A DNA stretch of 64,000 nucleotides from Malus domestica. Lineage: Eukaryota; Streptophyta; Magnoliopsida; Rosales; Rosaceae. Below are positions 35,934 through 47,604 of this stretch, one piece after another; position 1 is the first letter of the stretch; the number at the start of each line of letters is the position of its first letter. Under the pieces are notes generated by a model. It did no database searches, was not told the DNA's origin, and was given only the letters and a program-made list of their open reading frames with translations. The translations under genes and the position numbers were made by a program. The stretch lies in NCBI RefSeq assembly GCF_042453785.1, contig NC_091677.1, forward strand, positions 28,645,501 through 28,709,500. The letters run 5' to 3'.

Positions 35934-37629
35934 GGAGCTTAAGGGGAGGGATTCCCATTTTTTCAAAAAAAATAGGGACACGCTCCCTACCGTTAGATTG
36001 ACTTTAATGAAATTGTGTGGATGAGATTAAAACACAGGCCATAGAATCTCAACCACAGGATTTCATTTAATTCAAATCCAACGGTGGGGAGCGTGTCCCC
36101 ATTTTTTTGAAAAAATGGGAATCCCTCCCCTTAAGCAATTCCTATATATATATATATATATAAATGAGGGGATTCTGGCATATACCCGAATCATCCCATG
36201 GAGATCTTAGAGTAGCAGCCCCATCACAATCAGGGATTCCGACATCCTTCCCCTGTGTCTTATCATTAAGCGCGGCAAAAAGTGAACCATCCTTCAAAGC
36301 GATGCCCCAAGGTCGCAGAACCGGAGTTTTCCCAGGAAGACCTTCATTTCTTGCTAAATGGGCATGGCCACTACTGCAATAGTCCTGACACAAAACATGG
36401 ACAGGCCTGGAACATTCCCAAAGAGCACATTTTGGCCTCTTGAAAGCAGATGCTGGAGGACATATATCCGGCATAACATCTGGCACAACATCAGGAAATT
36501 CAAGGTCCTGAAAACTATCTTCTGGAGGTCCCTTAAAAGAAACGATAAAGTCCTGAAAAATTGGTTAAGCATGGAGCTCATCAGTAATCAATCACAACTC
36601 AAGTAGACATATCCTTAAAAATTCCGAAACCACAGCATAGAAGAACAATTGAGTACTGTCAAGAATACAATAAATCATACAAAGCAAATCCTATGCTTAA
36701 TTTCCCAATTCATGGTTCCATCTTCCATTCCGCTTTTGGGTCAATTGACAAGATTTACATTAGTCACCAGAAAGAAACCAATATGGGAAGAAAACATTGA
36801 ATTGGACTCTAAAACTATTGAAAACTTACACAAAACATCCCTAAATCAAACAAATATGTTGTTCAATAAACTTCAATAAACCTCTTGGTTGTCCAGGACT
36901 CCAGATGGTTATGTGAAGGAAGATAAACACCAAACAAGGTCAAATATATCTCAAAATCTTGTTCGTTTACAGAATCCCACAACAGGAAAGGAAAACCATG
37001 TTGCACTAAATGCGAAAACATCAAGAAAATGTCATATAAAAATTTAGCTAATATGCGATCAGACTGAATGATGAAGAAAAGTTAAACTAATATGCAGACG
37101 AGTCATATAAACAAACGTAGGAAATCTTCCACCATAAAAAAGAAAAAAGTATTTACCTCAGGTTCTGGGCCTTCAAGGTTAGGTTGTGGCAAATCCTTCA
37201 ATGGACTTTCTGCATCATCTTTCTCATCACATTGTTGTTTGGAGAACCGGGCTAAATCATCAGAAAATGATTCAAGTCTTCCATCGCTACCACCCTACAG
37301 ATTTCACATGTAAACGAATTTTATACACCTACCAAACATTATTCAGATACAAAAACACAAAATACGAAAAGAAATACAAAGCCAGCGAATGAGAAAAAAC
37401 CCACATGCAAAGAAGATGCAATGGACGGGTCATTGAGCTCGGCAATCCACCCGCCAAGCATCTGATCCATTTGGTCCTCGAAGATAGCCATGTCGGCAGT
37501 CCGACCCTCCTTCCTGGCAATTTGAATATTGGTGAACATCCCTCGAAGCTTTTGAACTCGAGTCTTTGCTTTTTCCTTCAGTAGCTTGTGAGAAGCAGCC
37601 TCACACTTGCCTTTGGACTCCTTCGTCAT
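35231..37629 (-). CDS. VOZ-type transcription factor, shortened
   Basis: Four exons join in frame: 37629-37405, 37294-37157, 36552-36186 and 35709-35231, giving 402 aa against about 485 in typical VOZ proteins (length from memory). The N-terminus, [17 protein letters not shown], and [15 protein letters not shown] match the family. The zinc site is kept: Cys163, Cys168, Cys180 and His184 (KCALWEC, then CQDYCSSGH). The stretch between the second and third Cys looks two residues shorter than in Arabidopsis. The conserved NAC-like C-terminal block follows ([38 protein letters not shown]). Exon 2 lacks 42 nt present in the copy at 62982-63161, and the C-terminus ends early (PEMSWKC). Intron 3 holds a MITE and TA repeats. 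VOZ proteins are nuclear regulators of flowering and stress. It may be active or decaying. Confidence 0.82.
35877..35930. repeat. (TA)n microsatellite in VOZ intron 3
   Basis: About 26 TA units directly precede the MITE at 35937-36136, and a shorter TA run follows it at about 36143-36162. The MITE may have inserted into a TA tract. Confidence 0.95.
35937..36136. mobile_element. 200-bp foldback MITE in VOZ intron 3
   Basis: The left end is GCTTAAGGGGAGGGATTCCC and the right end is its exact inverse. The arms extend about 60 bp, including GGGACACGCTCCC and CCGTTAGATT/CCGTTGGATT. Flanking TA-rich DNA hides any target duplication. It lies wholly within the intron between exons 3 and 4. Confidence 0.88.
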
Positions 37630-37711
37630 TGCTGCCCTCTGCTCTCTCCCTAAAAAAAATTATAAAAAAAGTTCAAGAATCTTTGTTGAATTCTAATTAG
37701 AAAATTAACGA

Positions 37712-38106
37712 GGGTGTATTCAATTGAGAATTTGAGAGATTTTAATAGATTTATAAATCCATAGATTTTTATGGAGTTTAATTGATTTGTAGAGATTCCA
37801 CGTAAAATTTTGATTCAATTCCCTCAAAATCTCTTGGAAAGAGGTTAGATTTGTGGATACTCAAAATACACTACGAAATCTCTCAAATTCCCTCAAATTC
37901 CTCAACTTTCTCAAATTATTTAAAATCAAATTCTAATTGAATACGCCTGTAATGTGATAAACTTCTTTAAAATCCTAATTTTCTAAGGATTTTCATAAAC
38001 TATCTTAAAATCCTGATTGAATACGTATTGAATTTCAGAGAATCACTTACATTCCTGATTGAATATCCTAGATTCATTAAAAAATTAAAATCCCACAAAA
38101 TCCCAA
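37712..38106. mobile_element. MITE-type insertion upstream of the VOZ start
   Basis: GGGTGTATTCAATTGAGAAT at the left is inverted as AATTGAATACGCC ending at 37947. A further 160 bp of related sequence (CCTGATTGAATAC and similar) follows. The paralogous segments near 44825-44850 and 63590-63605 lack the whole block. The join is marked by AACGA at 37707-37711 and 38107-38111. The insertion lies about 80 bp upstream of the VOZ ATG, in its leader or promoter. Confidence 0.75.
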
Positions 38107-38359
38107 AACGAACAAAAAAGAAAACATAATTGAAATCATATTGGGGACAATACAAACCCTAATTATAAAAATCAAGAGAAAGATGAATGTTGAATGAAAT
38201 GGAAAAACGAAAAGCATAGAGAGAGAGAGTGTGTGTATATACTTCAAATTAACCGAATCAAACGTTTCTGCAGATTTTTGGAGCCTAGGGATCCATTAAT
38301 CACAGCCCTTCAAAATCGATCCTACGGCCAAGAAACTTCCTTAGCCCACTAAATTATTT

Positions 38360-38720
38360 CGAGGACTAGGTGAGGTCGCCGTCGAACGGAGGGACGTTGG
38401 ACTCGCCGGCGAACAGAGGGGTTGGGGTAGTTGAGGTCGCCGGAGGAGAGATGGGTGGACTTGGGGTTGATGGAAGGGATTGGGGTGAGCTCGCCGATGA
38501 GGAGAGGGTTTGGGGGTGGGCTCGCTAGAGAAGAGAGGGATTGGAGTGGGTTCACCGGAGAACAGAGGAGAGGATAAGTCCGCCGATGAGGAGAGGGATT
38601 GGAGTGGGTTCACCGGAGAACAGAGGAGAGGATAAGTCCGCCGATGAGGAGAGGGTTTGGGGGCGCGCTCGCCTGAGAAGAGAGTGATTGGAATGGGTTC
38701 ACAGGAGAACAGAGGAAAGG
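38360..38720. repeat. GC-rich minisatellite upstream of VOZ
   Basis: GAGAGGGATTGGAGTGGG, TTCACCGGAGAACAGAGG and AAGTCCGCCGATGAG repeat. Two adjacent copies at about 38533-38590 and 38591-38648 look identical, with a 58-bp period. Older, diverged copies occupy the rest. The minus-strand reading is Pro/Ser-rich and low complexity, and I do not call it a gene. Confidence 0.85.
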
Positions 38721-38810
38721 ATTTATATAGGGCTTTTTAGTGTAATTTTGTTTTTAACCGGATAAAAATACAAGTAAATTCTGAAAAAAACATATCGATC
38801 AACAGTTTGA

Positions 38811-39467
38811 AACCAAAATTTTTTTTCAATTTCAATCATTTAAAGAAAAAATTTGGGCAGGAACCTTATAAAAGTTTCGGCCTTTTCGTCATTCAGTCTC
38901 AATATTCCCAAAAACAGAAGTCCAATAAGTCCAAATATAACAAATTTCACTTAAAGGCGGAGCCAATTGCTTTGACGTACATACCACGCGACGATACATG
39001 TTACATGACATATATCACCATTGTCCCTCTAAAATCTCAGAATAAAAAAATCTCAAGTCCAAATAAGTCCAATTTTTATTAATTATGTTTTGACCCAAAT
39101 TAAATTATTTACCAAAAAACAACTTACATGATATACTATCATGTGACGTTTTATGTTAATAAAATAAAGATATATGAACAAAAAACAGACGTACGTTTTT
39201 ATTTTATTAGCGCATGAAGCAACCTTAAAAGTAAATACATATTATGTAAATTCTCTCTATGAACTTAAAAATTATACGCTTAACTAACATATGAGTTTAT
39301 CAATCGTTTCAAGCATATCAAGTATGTCTGGTTTGATGCCCTCCATTCGAATAGTGGCCACATAAGTTAAACATCTCTAAAAGAGATGTCAAAATGTTCA
39401 AATCAGTAATAACTGTAAAAAAAAAGACAGCTAAAATGTTTTCCAATCGAAAAGCTAAATTTGATGT
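38811..39467. repeat. Member of the 37-64 kb duplication mosaic
   Basis: Blocks here recur elsewhere. TTTCAATCATTTAAAGAAAA is also near 40108 and 47685, and the AATCTCAGAATAAAAAAAT block is also near 43830 and 49930. ACTTAC followed by TGATATACTATCATGTGAC-type sequence is also near 43915 and 50025. No coding sequence. Confidence 0.7.
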
Positions 39468-39686
39468 GGGCATGATATCCCATCCCCAAAATTAGTATGC
39501 GTATCGATTTTTGAATGAAATGGAATGAAAAAAACAAAAATCCTAATTATAAAAATCAAGAGAAAGATGAATGTTGAATGAAATGGAAAAACGAAAAGCA
39601 TATAGAGAGAGAGAGAGTATACTTCAAATCAACTACATTTCTGCAGATATTTGGGTTCCGAGACTTTTGGCTGCTCTAAGCCTCTA

Positions 39687-39919
39687 GGAAGTCCAAGCCG
39701 GACTTGGATTGTCTACCCTCCCATTTCGGTGTCCTTTCCGTGCCCTCCTGTTTTGTGTGGTCACGGTTAAGCCACGTCAATATTTTATATTGTTTTTTTA
39801 TAAAAATAATAAAATAAAAAGAAATAGTAATATAAAATGTTGACGTGATTTAACCGTGACCACACAAACAAAAGGGTACGAGGAGGACACCGAAATAGGA
39901 GGGTAGACAATCCAAGTCC
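39687..39919. mobile_element. Mutator-like MITE, GGATTGTC family, copy 1
   Basis: Inverted ends contain GGACTTGGATTGTCTACCCT at the left and its inverse at the right. Inside, GTGTGGTCACGGTTAAGCCA is inverted near 39850. It is flanked by a 9-bp repeat, AAGCCTCTA, at 39678-39686 and 39920-39928. The left end has about 13 extra bases before the shared TIR. Related copies are at 44425, 49018 and 49297. Confidence 0.8.
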
Positions 39920-40097
39920 AAGCCTCTAACCCTCTCCTATCCTTTTTTTATAGGTACCTCTGTACTTTTTTTACCTTGTAGTGATTTTTTCTTCTTTTTC
40001 TGGGTTGGACCTCTGTACCAACGACATCGGGCAAAGTTCATGCGATTCCAGTTCGACGCGCTTTATGGAGCCCACGTGACATACAGATGTCACAATT

Positions 40098-41392
40098 TTT
40101 TTTTTATTTCAATCATTTAAAGAAAAAACTTGGGCACGAGCCTTGGAAAGTTTTCGACTTTTTGTCCCTCAATGCTCAATATTCCCAAAAAGAAGTCGAT
40201 AACCTTTTGACGTACACTCCACGCGACCATACACAAAGATATTGAGAAACCATTTCATCGACGCACTAGTGTAACAATCGATGTATATTTTGTAACAAGG
40301 TAGAAATCGAGTAAATAATGTTGTTCATGATGCGAAAATTCACTTTTTCTACCTACAATATGATTTAAACGAGAAATTGATTTAGTTGATAAGGGTGTGT
40401 TTGTGGTTAATCTCTAATCCAAGTTTAATTCATATTCTCAGCAGTTCTCTTTGGTGCACAATCGGTAAATTTCTATGTAAATTCGCTTTATGAAAAGTGA
40501 AAAATGGCCACTGTTGTACCCAAAAATCAATAAAGTGATAAAAAAACGTACCTATTGATGAGAAAAATCTATAAGTTGCAACTTCAAATGTTTTCTTTGT
40601 TAAATCTAGTTGAAACTTGTTTTATTCATAGTTCAATTTCTTACTTTAAATTATAGCTTTCAGACTTTTTTGTGTAACTTTATGTAAGTAACAAAAAAAA
40701 TTTAACCATTTGATCTCATATTAATAATTTTAATTTAGCCCACCCACCAAATAATTTCTGGCTCTAATATTGCTAGGAAACCTAAAATTATAAAATATTA
40801 AATCTACTCTTTAAAACCGGATGACTACTCCTAGGAAACCTAAATTAATCACTATAGACTACTCCCTAGAAACTAATCAAATAAAAAGATGTATTGGGAC
40901 GTGTGTGTCAATGTGTACGATTTCAAATATAATAATAATAAATTTTGATATTGATTAAAGTAAATAATTTATTTAATATTTATTAACTCTTACTTTTTCT
41001 AAAAGTAGTATTATTTTTCAAAACTTTTACTTATTGGGTGGGCTATAACAATTAAAAATAATAAAATAGTCTAAATTATCAGTATTTTTAACCTTAAACA
41101 ACTAAAAATCTCGATATGCTAGAGCTCACCCTAGCATTGATACTGCCTCCGCCGTTGGTGATGAGAATAACCTATAAACTTTCATTTAAAATAAAAAATA
41201 AAAAAACCTTAATGCACTCATATACAAGTTATCTTGTTTATTACATTACATATTTCACATGGTAAGATTTGATAGAGACGATTTTAAATTTGGTCATTTT
41301 AATTTCAGTCATTTTTAATCTTAAATTTACTCATCAAAACACAATACAAAAACTACTGCTACGCTACATTTTGGTATATATAACTATTAGTT
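40098..41392. repeat. Duplicated block, matches 47670-48975
   Basis: The two blocks are colinear with small indels. Both carry GGGCACGAGCCTTG, GACGCACTAGTGTAACAATC, TTGTTCATGATGCGAAAATT and ACAAGTTATCTTGTTTATTA in the same order. The shared sequence ends with AACTATTAGTTGA near 41395, where a truncated LTR begins in this copy only. No gene seen. Confidence 0.85.
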
Positions 41393-43728
41393 GAAGGGTA
41401 TTTTTGTCATTTTGAATCTCAACCTTTTCGGTCAACTCTTGAGTTGTTTAGATAGAATTCAATTCCACAAGCGCACAAGCACAAACAGATCTTAATTTCG
41501 AGTTAGAACAGAGAAGTTACGAGCCTCTGAAGTAGTGAGACCTTTTAGACATGTGGACATACTATATTTAGCAAGGAGTATTTGTGGAAACCTAGAAATG
41601 GGTAAGTTTCCATTTCGGGAAACCTGACCCAAAAGCCCGGAAACCCACCAAATTGACCCCCGCGACCTCCCATTTTCCGACACTGATTCCGACCAACTCC
41701 GGTGGAGTTTTTCGATGCTAACATTACCAAATTAAATCTCTCACTCCCCTCTACAAAACCCACCCAAGAACCACCTTAATTAACCACCGTATATGGCGGT
41801 GCGAGGCCACAAAACCCGATGAAACCAAGGGTGCTCCGATCACCCTTTTCATTTTTCCAGTGAATCGGCAAAGCGATGGTCGATGCCACCACTTGGAACT
41901 TGTAGCCCATCATCCCAGGAGTAAATCCCCATCAGATTTGACCCTGTTGGACCACCGTAGGCAACGAATCGAAGCCGGGAAGTTTTAGGCACCCGTCTGA
42001 TTTATCAGTAAAATTGACTCTCTTCCGTCCACTTTTGGACTTCGTGGCAGGTATAAAACTTATTCTTCTTGTTGAGATCTATCTTCCTATAAATTTTGGA
42101 GGAATTTGGAATTAGCCGAAAAAGTGGGTTTCCGGTCACCAAAAACCACCACTCGCAGCGGCGCGTGGGGAAAGTCAAAATTTATGGATTTTGGACAGCG
42201 AGATGTTCTCGATGTCCTTAGCCCATATCCAAAGTTCGATACAATGGTTCGATTATTTAATTCTTCATATAATTGTACCGCCATACGATTTTTGTAATTG
42301 ACGACAATTTGACCGTTGGATCGTCGTGCAATTTTGTAAGCACCCTAGTTAGTAGTTGTTAGACCTTTGAGAACTTACGGATCAGGAATCCGATGCGCAT
42401 ATCTTTTGAATTGAATAACCTAGGTTTGTTGACCTTATAGGACCTTTGATCAACGTTTAGCTTTTTAGTCAATGTACCATATTCTTAAGTGTCGTTTATT
42501 TTTAGAATGTTGTTGAGGCTTGATGGAGCTTAGTTGGCTCATCACGATGACATGTCCTTTCCTGTTAACGTGCGTCTCAATTAATATGCAAGTGATCATT
42601 GGCCTCGGTCTGTCTGTCAGTCTTATTAAGTTTCCTAAGTGAGGGTTGTATTAGGTTCCTGGAGGCGGAGTTGGTGAATCTAGAAGTGTAAATAATCCAG
42701 GTGAGTGATATGGTTATTACCCATCAAATTCCTTATTATATACTTTGTGGATATGACATGGACTTACAAATGATTTTATGGAAATGTGTGCTACCATGCT
42801 GTATTTACTTGATGATGCTATCGAAAATATATGTATATGGTATGCTTGAAATGATTGTGATATGTGAGGGCTAGTAAAGGACCGCTAACTCAGTACATGA
42901 GGGTAATGTGGGATAAAATCGGAATTTGCACCATGTAGCAGTGGTACATGGATGGTACTACTTGGTTAATCCGTAATGGGGGACCATACTTTGGGACGTC
43001 CTTGGTTAATCCAAGATGGGCGATCCTTATTACTTGGGTATGGTCATACATACATATTTAGAGGTGATCATACTTGGTTAATCTGCGATGGTTGATCACT
43101 ACCTATAGTATTTGTAGGAGTGTCTCTGCTTGGTTAATCTGTTATGGGGGGATCACTACCTACATGATGTTCTTAGAGTGATTTTACTTGGTTAATCCGC
43201 AATGGGAGATCACATCCTGATTGGTGGCCTATTGTAGGCTTCGGCAGAACTATGCCTTTCTATAGGCCTAGACTAGTACCTATTGCATATATGAAAGATG
43301 AGATTGAAAGCTTGTGTGGCTCAAATTAGAAAGTGATGATTGAATCAAATATTTTACATGATGGTGTTGCCTAAAAGGGAATGATTTCCAATGTGACTCA
43401 TTCCTACTCGTAATGAAGAATTGCAATAATGAAAAAGATACAAATCTCATTCCTACACGTGATTGTATTTATGATGGTGTGTCATTCCTACACAACTTCA
43501 GGTTGTGTGATGACTAAATGTTATCTCGACAGATGTGTGGCGAGATTCAGAATTGAAAAATCATTCCTATACGTAATAATGAGGCGTGTGGTGGTTAAAT
43601 TATAAAATATGTGGCAATTTCCCTAGTGATTATTCGGAAAGTAAGAAAGGCGAGTGGTGAGTCACAATCTGAAGAGAATGACATAATAATATTGATGGTG
43701 ATCACATTGACAGTGGATATGGTATATA
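41393..43728 (+). mobile_element. Truncated LTR, same family as the solo LTR at 52920
   Basis: About 2.3 kb is colinear with the solo LTR at 52920-55628 (roughly its positions 53023-55258). The first about 100 bp and the last about 370 bp are missing here. A short match to the missing LTR start, including CCCCAAAATTAGTAT, lies at 39468-39510, preceded by the same GTGGG. An internal array of five CTTGGTTAATCCG-like motifs (42961, 43001, 43073, 43129, 43187) is shared. About 150 bp at about 42750-42880 is absent from the other copy. Open frames are not conserved between copies, so I call no gene. Confidence 0.85.
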
Positions 43729-44424
43729 AACTCTTTACTTTTTTACTTTGTAGTGATTTTTTCTTCTTTTTCTGGGTTGGTCCAGGCGACACTACGCCAT
43801 AGAGCCCACGTGACAATTGTCACAATCTTCCAGAATAAAAAAATATCAAGTAAAAAAAAGTCCAACTTTTATTAATTATTTGACCAAAATTAAATTATTT
43901 ACAAAAAAACAACTTACGTCATACACTCTCATGAGACGTTTTATCTCTACTAATAAATAAAATATTCATTATCAATTAAAATTTTATGAAATTACCAGTT
44001 TATCCCTCTAATTAAAACAGAACATGAATAAGAAATATGGGGTATAAATGTAATTTTACACAACCAAATTTTGTTGTGTTTTTTTTTCAAAGTCTTACCT
44101 ACATGTAATCCTAACATATCTCTAATTATTAAAAAAAAAAAAATTCTCACTCCCACATTCTCTATCACTCCCTTCCTCTCTCCTTCTATTTCAAAAACAA
44201 AAATAAATTTTCTCACACATTTTGTATGTTCCCATATGCTAGTGTTAATAAAACAAAGATATATGAACAAAAAAAACGGATGTATTGTTTTTTATTTTAT
44301 AGCGCATGACGCAACCTTAAAAGTAAATACATAACATGCAAATTCTTTTTATGGACATAAAAAATATACGCTAACATTTGACTTTATCAATTGTACCTAA
44401 CATGCCTGTCTCCCTACTCTTGCA
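43729..44424. repeat. Member of the duplication mosaic
   Basis: TTTGTAGTGATTTTTTCTTC and CTTTTTCTGGGTTGG recur from about 39975-40010. AATAAAAAAATATCAAGTAA through AACTTACGTC recurs at 39040 and 49935. No gene. Confidence 0.7.
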
Positions 44425-44620
44425 GATTGTCTACCCTCCTGTTTGGATGCCCTTTTCATCTATTTCTATTTTGTGTGGTTAAGGTTAAGTTATGTCAACA
44501 TTTTATATTGATTTTTTTATGGAGATAATAAGACAAAAAACAATAAGAATACAAAATGTTAACGTGATTTAACCGTGATCGTACAAATAAAAAATGATAG
44601 AAATGACACCCAAACAATAT
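44425..44620. mobile_element. Mutator-like MITE, GGATTGTC family, degenerate copy
   Basis: GATTGTCTACCCTCCTG at the left, GTGTGGTTAAGGTTAAG, and an inverted GTGATTTAACCGTGATC near 44565-44580 identify the family. The right end is worn and no target duplication was found. Confidence 0.65.
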
Positions 44621-44678
44621 GCCTCTGTTCTCACAGCTACCTAATCCTACTTTATCCAAAAGGGAAAAGTCTTTCATT

Positions 44679-44960
44679 CCTTGAAGCCCTTGGACTCGAG
44701 ACTTTGCTTTTACCTTTGGACTCCTTTATCTCTCCCTTCGGCTTCTAATAAAATCCCTAAAAAAATTATAAAAAAAAGTTCAAAAATCTTTCTTGTATTT
44801 TAAGTAAATACGCAATCTAATTAGAAAATTAAATGAACAAAAAAAACATAATTGAAATCATATTGGGGATAATACAAACCCTAATTATTAAAATCAAGAG
44901 AAAGATGGTTGAATGAAATGGAAAAACGAAAGGAGCATAGAGAGAGAGAGTATCTACTTC
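44679..44960 (-). pseudogene. Fragment of VOZ exon 1 and leader
   Basis: 44679-44733 matches part of VOZ exon 1 (GGACTCGAGACTTTGCTTTT; VOZ gene near 37553) with an internal deletion of about 40 bp. The rest matches the region just upstream of the VOZ start, including ATAATTGAAATCATATTGGG and AAAATCAAGAGAAAGATG. It cannot encode a protein. Confidence 0.75.
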
Positions 44961-44999
44961 AAAACAACTGAATTATAAAAATCGTACTTAACGTGACTT

Positions 45000-45363
45000 T
45001 CTCCCTACCCGTTTTCCTGTCACCAACCAAATCGTAAGACTTTATCAAAAAGGAAAAGTCTTTTATTCCTTGTGGATAGTCCATCTTAATTTCTTGTGAA
45101 TATTGACAAGGAAAAGTCTTTCATTTCCTTATGGATTCTCCTTATTGTTATTAACGAAATAATATTTCAGATTCAACTCAAATAGATAACAAAAATAAAT
45201 ATATATTAATTATGTACACATATACCATAAACATGGTGCCCCTAGATTGTAATCAGCACATCTAAGACATTGTTCTGCAGTATTGCCGTCAAGGACATGT
45301 AATCGACAAATCCCAAATACAACAATTATTCCTCGATTCAAACCCAAAAATCGTGTTATTGTT

Positions 45364-45396
<33 letters not shown>

Positions 45397-45870
45397 TGTA
45401 TAAAGCAAGTGATATTTGATACATTAATATTTTGTCTAAGTTCTTTAATACATTGATATCGAAATCGCTAATTGGAAGGTTCCTGCAAGTACAAAAAAGC
45501 AGCGTGTCTTTAATTTGACAAGGAAAGACAGTGTGATGAGAATCAGAGCCGTGCAGACCGCACTGCCGCTTTCCTTGTCTATCCCTTTCTCTTTCTTTTT
45601 TTTTTTTGAGGAAATATCTCTCTCTTAACCTTCCCTCCACTCACTTCCCTTCACCCTCTCTCTCTCTCTCTTCCCATTCAAAAGTTCAAACGCCTTGAAA
45701 AGCAGCAACTTCAACTTGTCCATCAAATCGCATTCCCTTCATTTCTCTAAGCCTTCATTCGCGCACACCGTTTCCCTTTTTCCTTTTCTCTTAGCCTTCA
45801 TTTCTCTTAGAAAAGCTGAGTCGAAACGATAGCAGTTTTATTACAACAAGCCCTATAAAAGTTCTTTCTT
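45000..45870. repeat. Duplicated block, matches 50865-52515
   Basis: The two blocks are colinear: GACAAGGAAAAGTCTTTCAT, CACATCTAAGACAT, GTATAAAGCAAGTGATATT, AATCAGAGCCGTGCAG and the CT-rich run before AAAGTTCAAACGC are shared. The other copy carries two extra transposons, at 50893-51039 and 51868-52471, for which this block shows the empty sites. A poly-A run of about 24 lies at 45363-45386. Confidence 0.88.
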
Positions 45871-46213
45871 CAAGCCAAGTAAAAATATAAGAAAGTTCTA
45901 AAAAAATAACCTAAGGGGACGTTTGTTGCGCCGAACTATCTCATACTGGACTAGCTTCAAGGATTAAGTTGGACTGACTTAGACTAGACTAAGCTGGACT
46001 AACTTAGTAAAGCATTTGGTGCAGTGTTAGACTAAGAAGCTGGATAATAACAAATTCTAATATTATATTATTTAATATATAAATTATTAATATTTTATTA
46101 TGATCGGAGATGACGAGGAGTCTATTGGGAGTGGTTGTTGAGCATGACGAGGATGAGAGAGGATAGTCTTAGCTAGTCCCATGGTTATTGGGGGGTCTCG
46201 CTAAGACCTCTTA

Positions 46214-47466
46214 GGCCGTGTTTGGTACATCGGATAGGACACCGGATAGGATTAATAATGCGGAGTACGGTGTTTGGTGTCCGTTCGTATTAGATAACCA
46301 CCGGATTAAACAATCCGGGCCCACCCCTTATATCCGGCTGATACCCGCTTAGTTATACCGCCCAAAACGACGGTATTATTTAGTCGGGTAGAAAGCACGC
46401 CTCTCGCTCTCTTCGTCCTCATCACTTTCGTCCCGAATCGTTTGCTCTCTCCATCTCGCTTCGCTTGCAACTTCTCCTCCTCCTCCTTCTCTGTTCTGCC
46501 CTCCTGCAACTTCTCCTCCTCCTTCTCTGTTCCGCTCCTGCAATATTTCTTTCAATTTTTCCTGCAATTTTTCCCAGGTTCTCCTCCTTCTCCTTCTTCT
46601 CTGTTTCGCCCTCCTGCAACTTCTCCTCCTCCTCTTCTCTGTTCCGCCCTCATGCAATATTTCTTGCAATTTTTCCCAGGTTCTTCTCCTCCTCCTATTT
46701 CTCTGTTCCGCCCTTCTGCAATTTTTATTCTTCTTCTCTCACTGTTCTGCCCTCCTCCTCCTATTTTTCTTCCAATTTTTTTTTCAATTGATTGCAAATT
46801 TGTGTTTTAATTAAAATTTTAGGGTTTTTAGTTTTCAGATCTAAAAAAAAAAAAAATTTGATCTGTATGTTATTTTTTTGCTTGTGCGCCCTGAGTTGGG
46901 TATGTTGCAAATTCAAACCCAGTTGAAGAAATGGGTTAGGAGATTTTTCCAACTTGTTGGCTTTTTGGTGAATTCATAATATCATGCATACTGGGTTCGT
47001 GTGCTGGTTTGGCTACAGGAAGGTTTGGAGAGCAGATCCAAGGATGAAATTCACTAGTAAAAATTTGTTTTTTTTTCCTATTTTCTTGAATCATCAATTG
47101 TTTTATTCGATAGAGTGTTAAATCAAATTTGGAAGGTGGGTTTTGCTGGGTTTCTTGTTGCTACCTTTGTGGTGGGGTTTGGTTTAGGGGAGCACACGAA
47201 GAAGAAGAACAAGGGAGAGAGAGAGAGGGAGGGCGTTTGTTTTTTGGGGGGGGGGGAGAGGGTGTGATTTCAGTTTTTTTTTTAATTTAATTTAATTTTT
47301 ATTTTAAGTTTGATTCATCCGGTATAATACCAAACACAGTATAAATAATACGATCATTAGTCCGATACTGCACCAAACGCCAGACTAATTTAGTCAGTAC
47401 TATCCGGTGACTAATTATCCTATCCGACAGAAATAGTCAGTACAGTCCGAGCTGCCAAACGAGGCC
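46214..47466. mobile_element. Harbinger-like (Tourist) element, inner of a nested pair
   Basis: The left end is GGCCGTGTTTGG and the right end CCAAACGAGGCC. Both sides are flanked by TTA (46211-46213 and 47467-47469), the Harbinger target duplication. Subterminal motifs such as CGGATAGGA and CCGGAT recur in inverse at the right (TCCTATCC, ATCCGG). No transposase is seen. It interrupts the element at 45915-47604. Confidence 0.88.
46440..46770. repeat. Pyrimidine-rich minisatellite inside the inner element
   Basis: Units built from CTCTGTTCCGCCCTC, TGCAACTTCTCCTCCTCC and CAATTTTTCCCAGGTTCT repeat about four or five times with slippage. Open frames on both strands are products of the repeat. 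Confidence 0.85.
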
Positions 47467-47604
47467 TTAGTGAAGGATTTTGTGTTAGTCCTTTTTAGTC
47501 TCATTAATGTTAGTCTCAGCATGGAACAAACACAGTATTGGACTAACAGCTAGTCATGTCCTGTCCAATCCAGTCCTACTTAGTGAGGACAAACAAACGC
47601 CCCT

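Larger units (their letters stand above)
45915..47604. mobile_element. Harbinger-like (Tourist) element, outer of a nested pair
   Basis: The left end is GGGGACGTTTGTT and the right end AACAAACGCCCC. TAA flanks both sides, with one extra base at the right, which fits the 3-bp duplication of PIF/Harbinger elements. Inside the ends, GACTAG/CTAGTC and GACTAAC motifs are repeated in both orientations. A second element fills 46214-47466; without it this one is about 437 bp. No transposase. Confidence 0.8.

Noticed and set aside
38341..38613. Pro/Ser-rich open frame resembling an extensin-like protein
   Set aside because: It follows a 58-bp minisatellite, has no signal peptide and shifts frame between repeat units.
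46306..46810. Charged or Ser/Phe-rich open frames
   Set aside because: They are produced by a pyrimidine-rich minisatellite and change frame with each unit.
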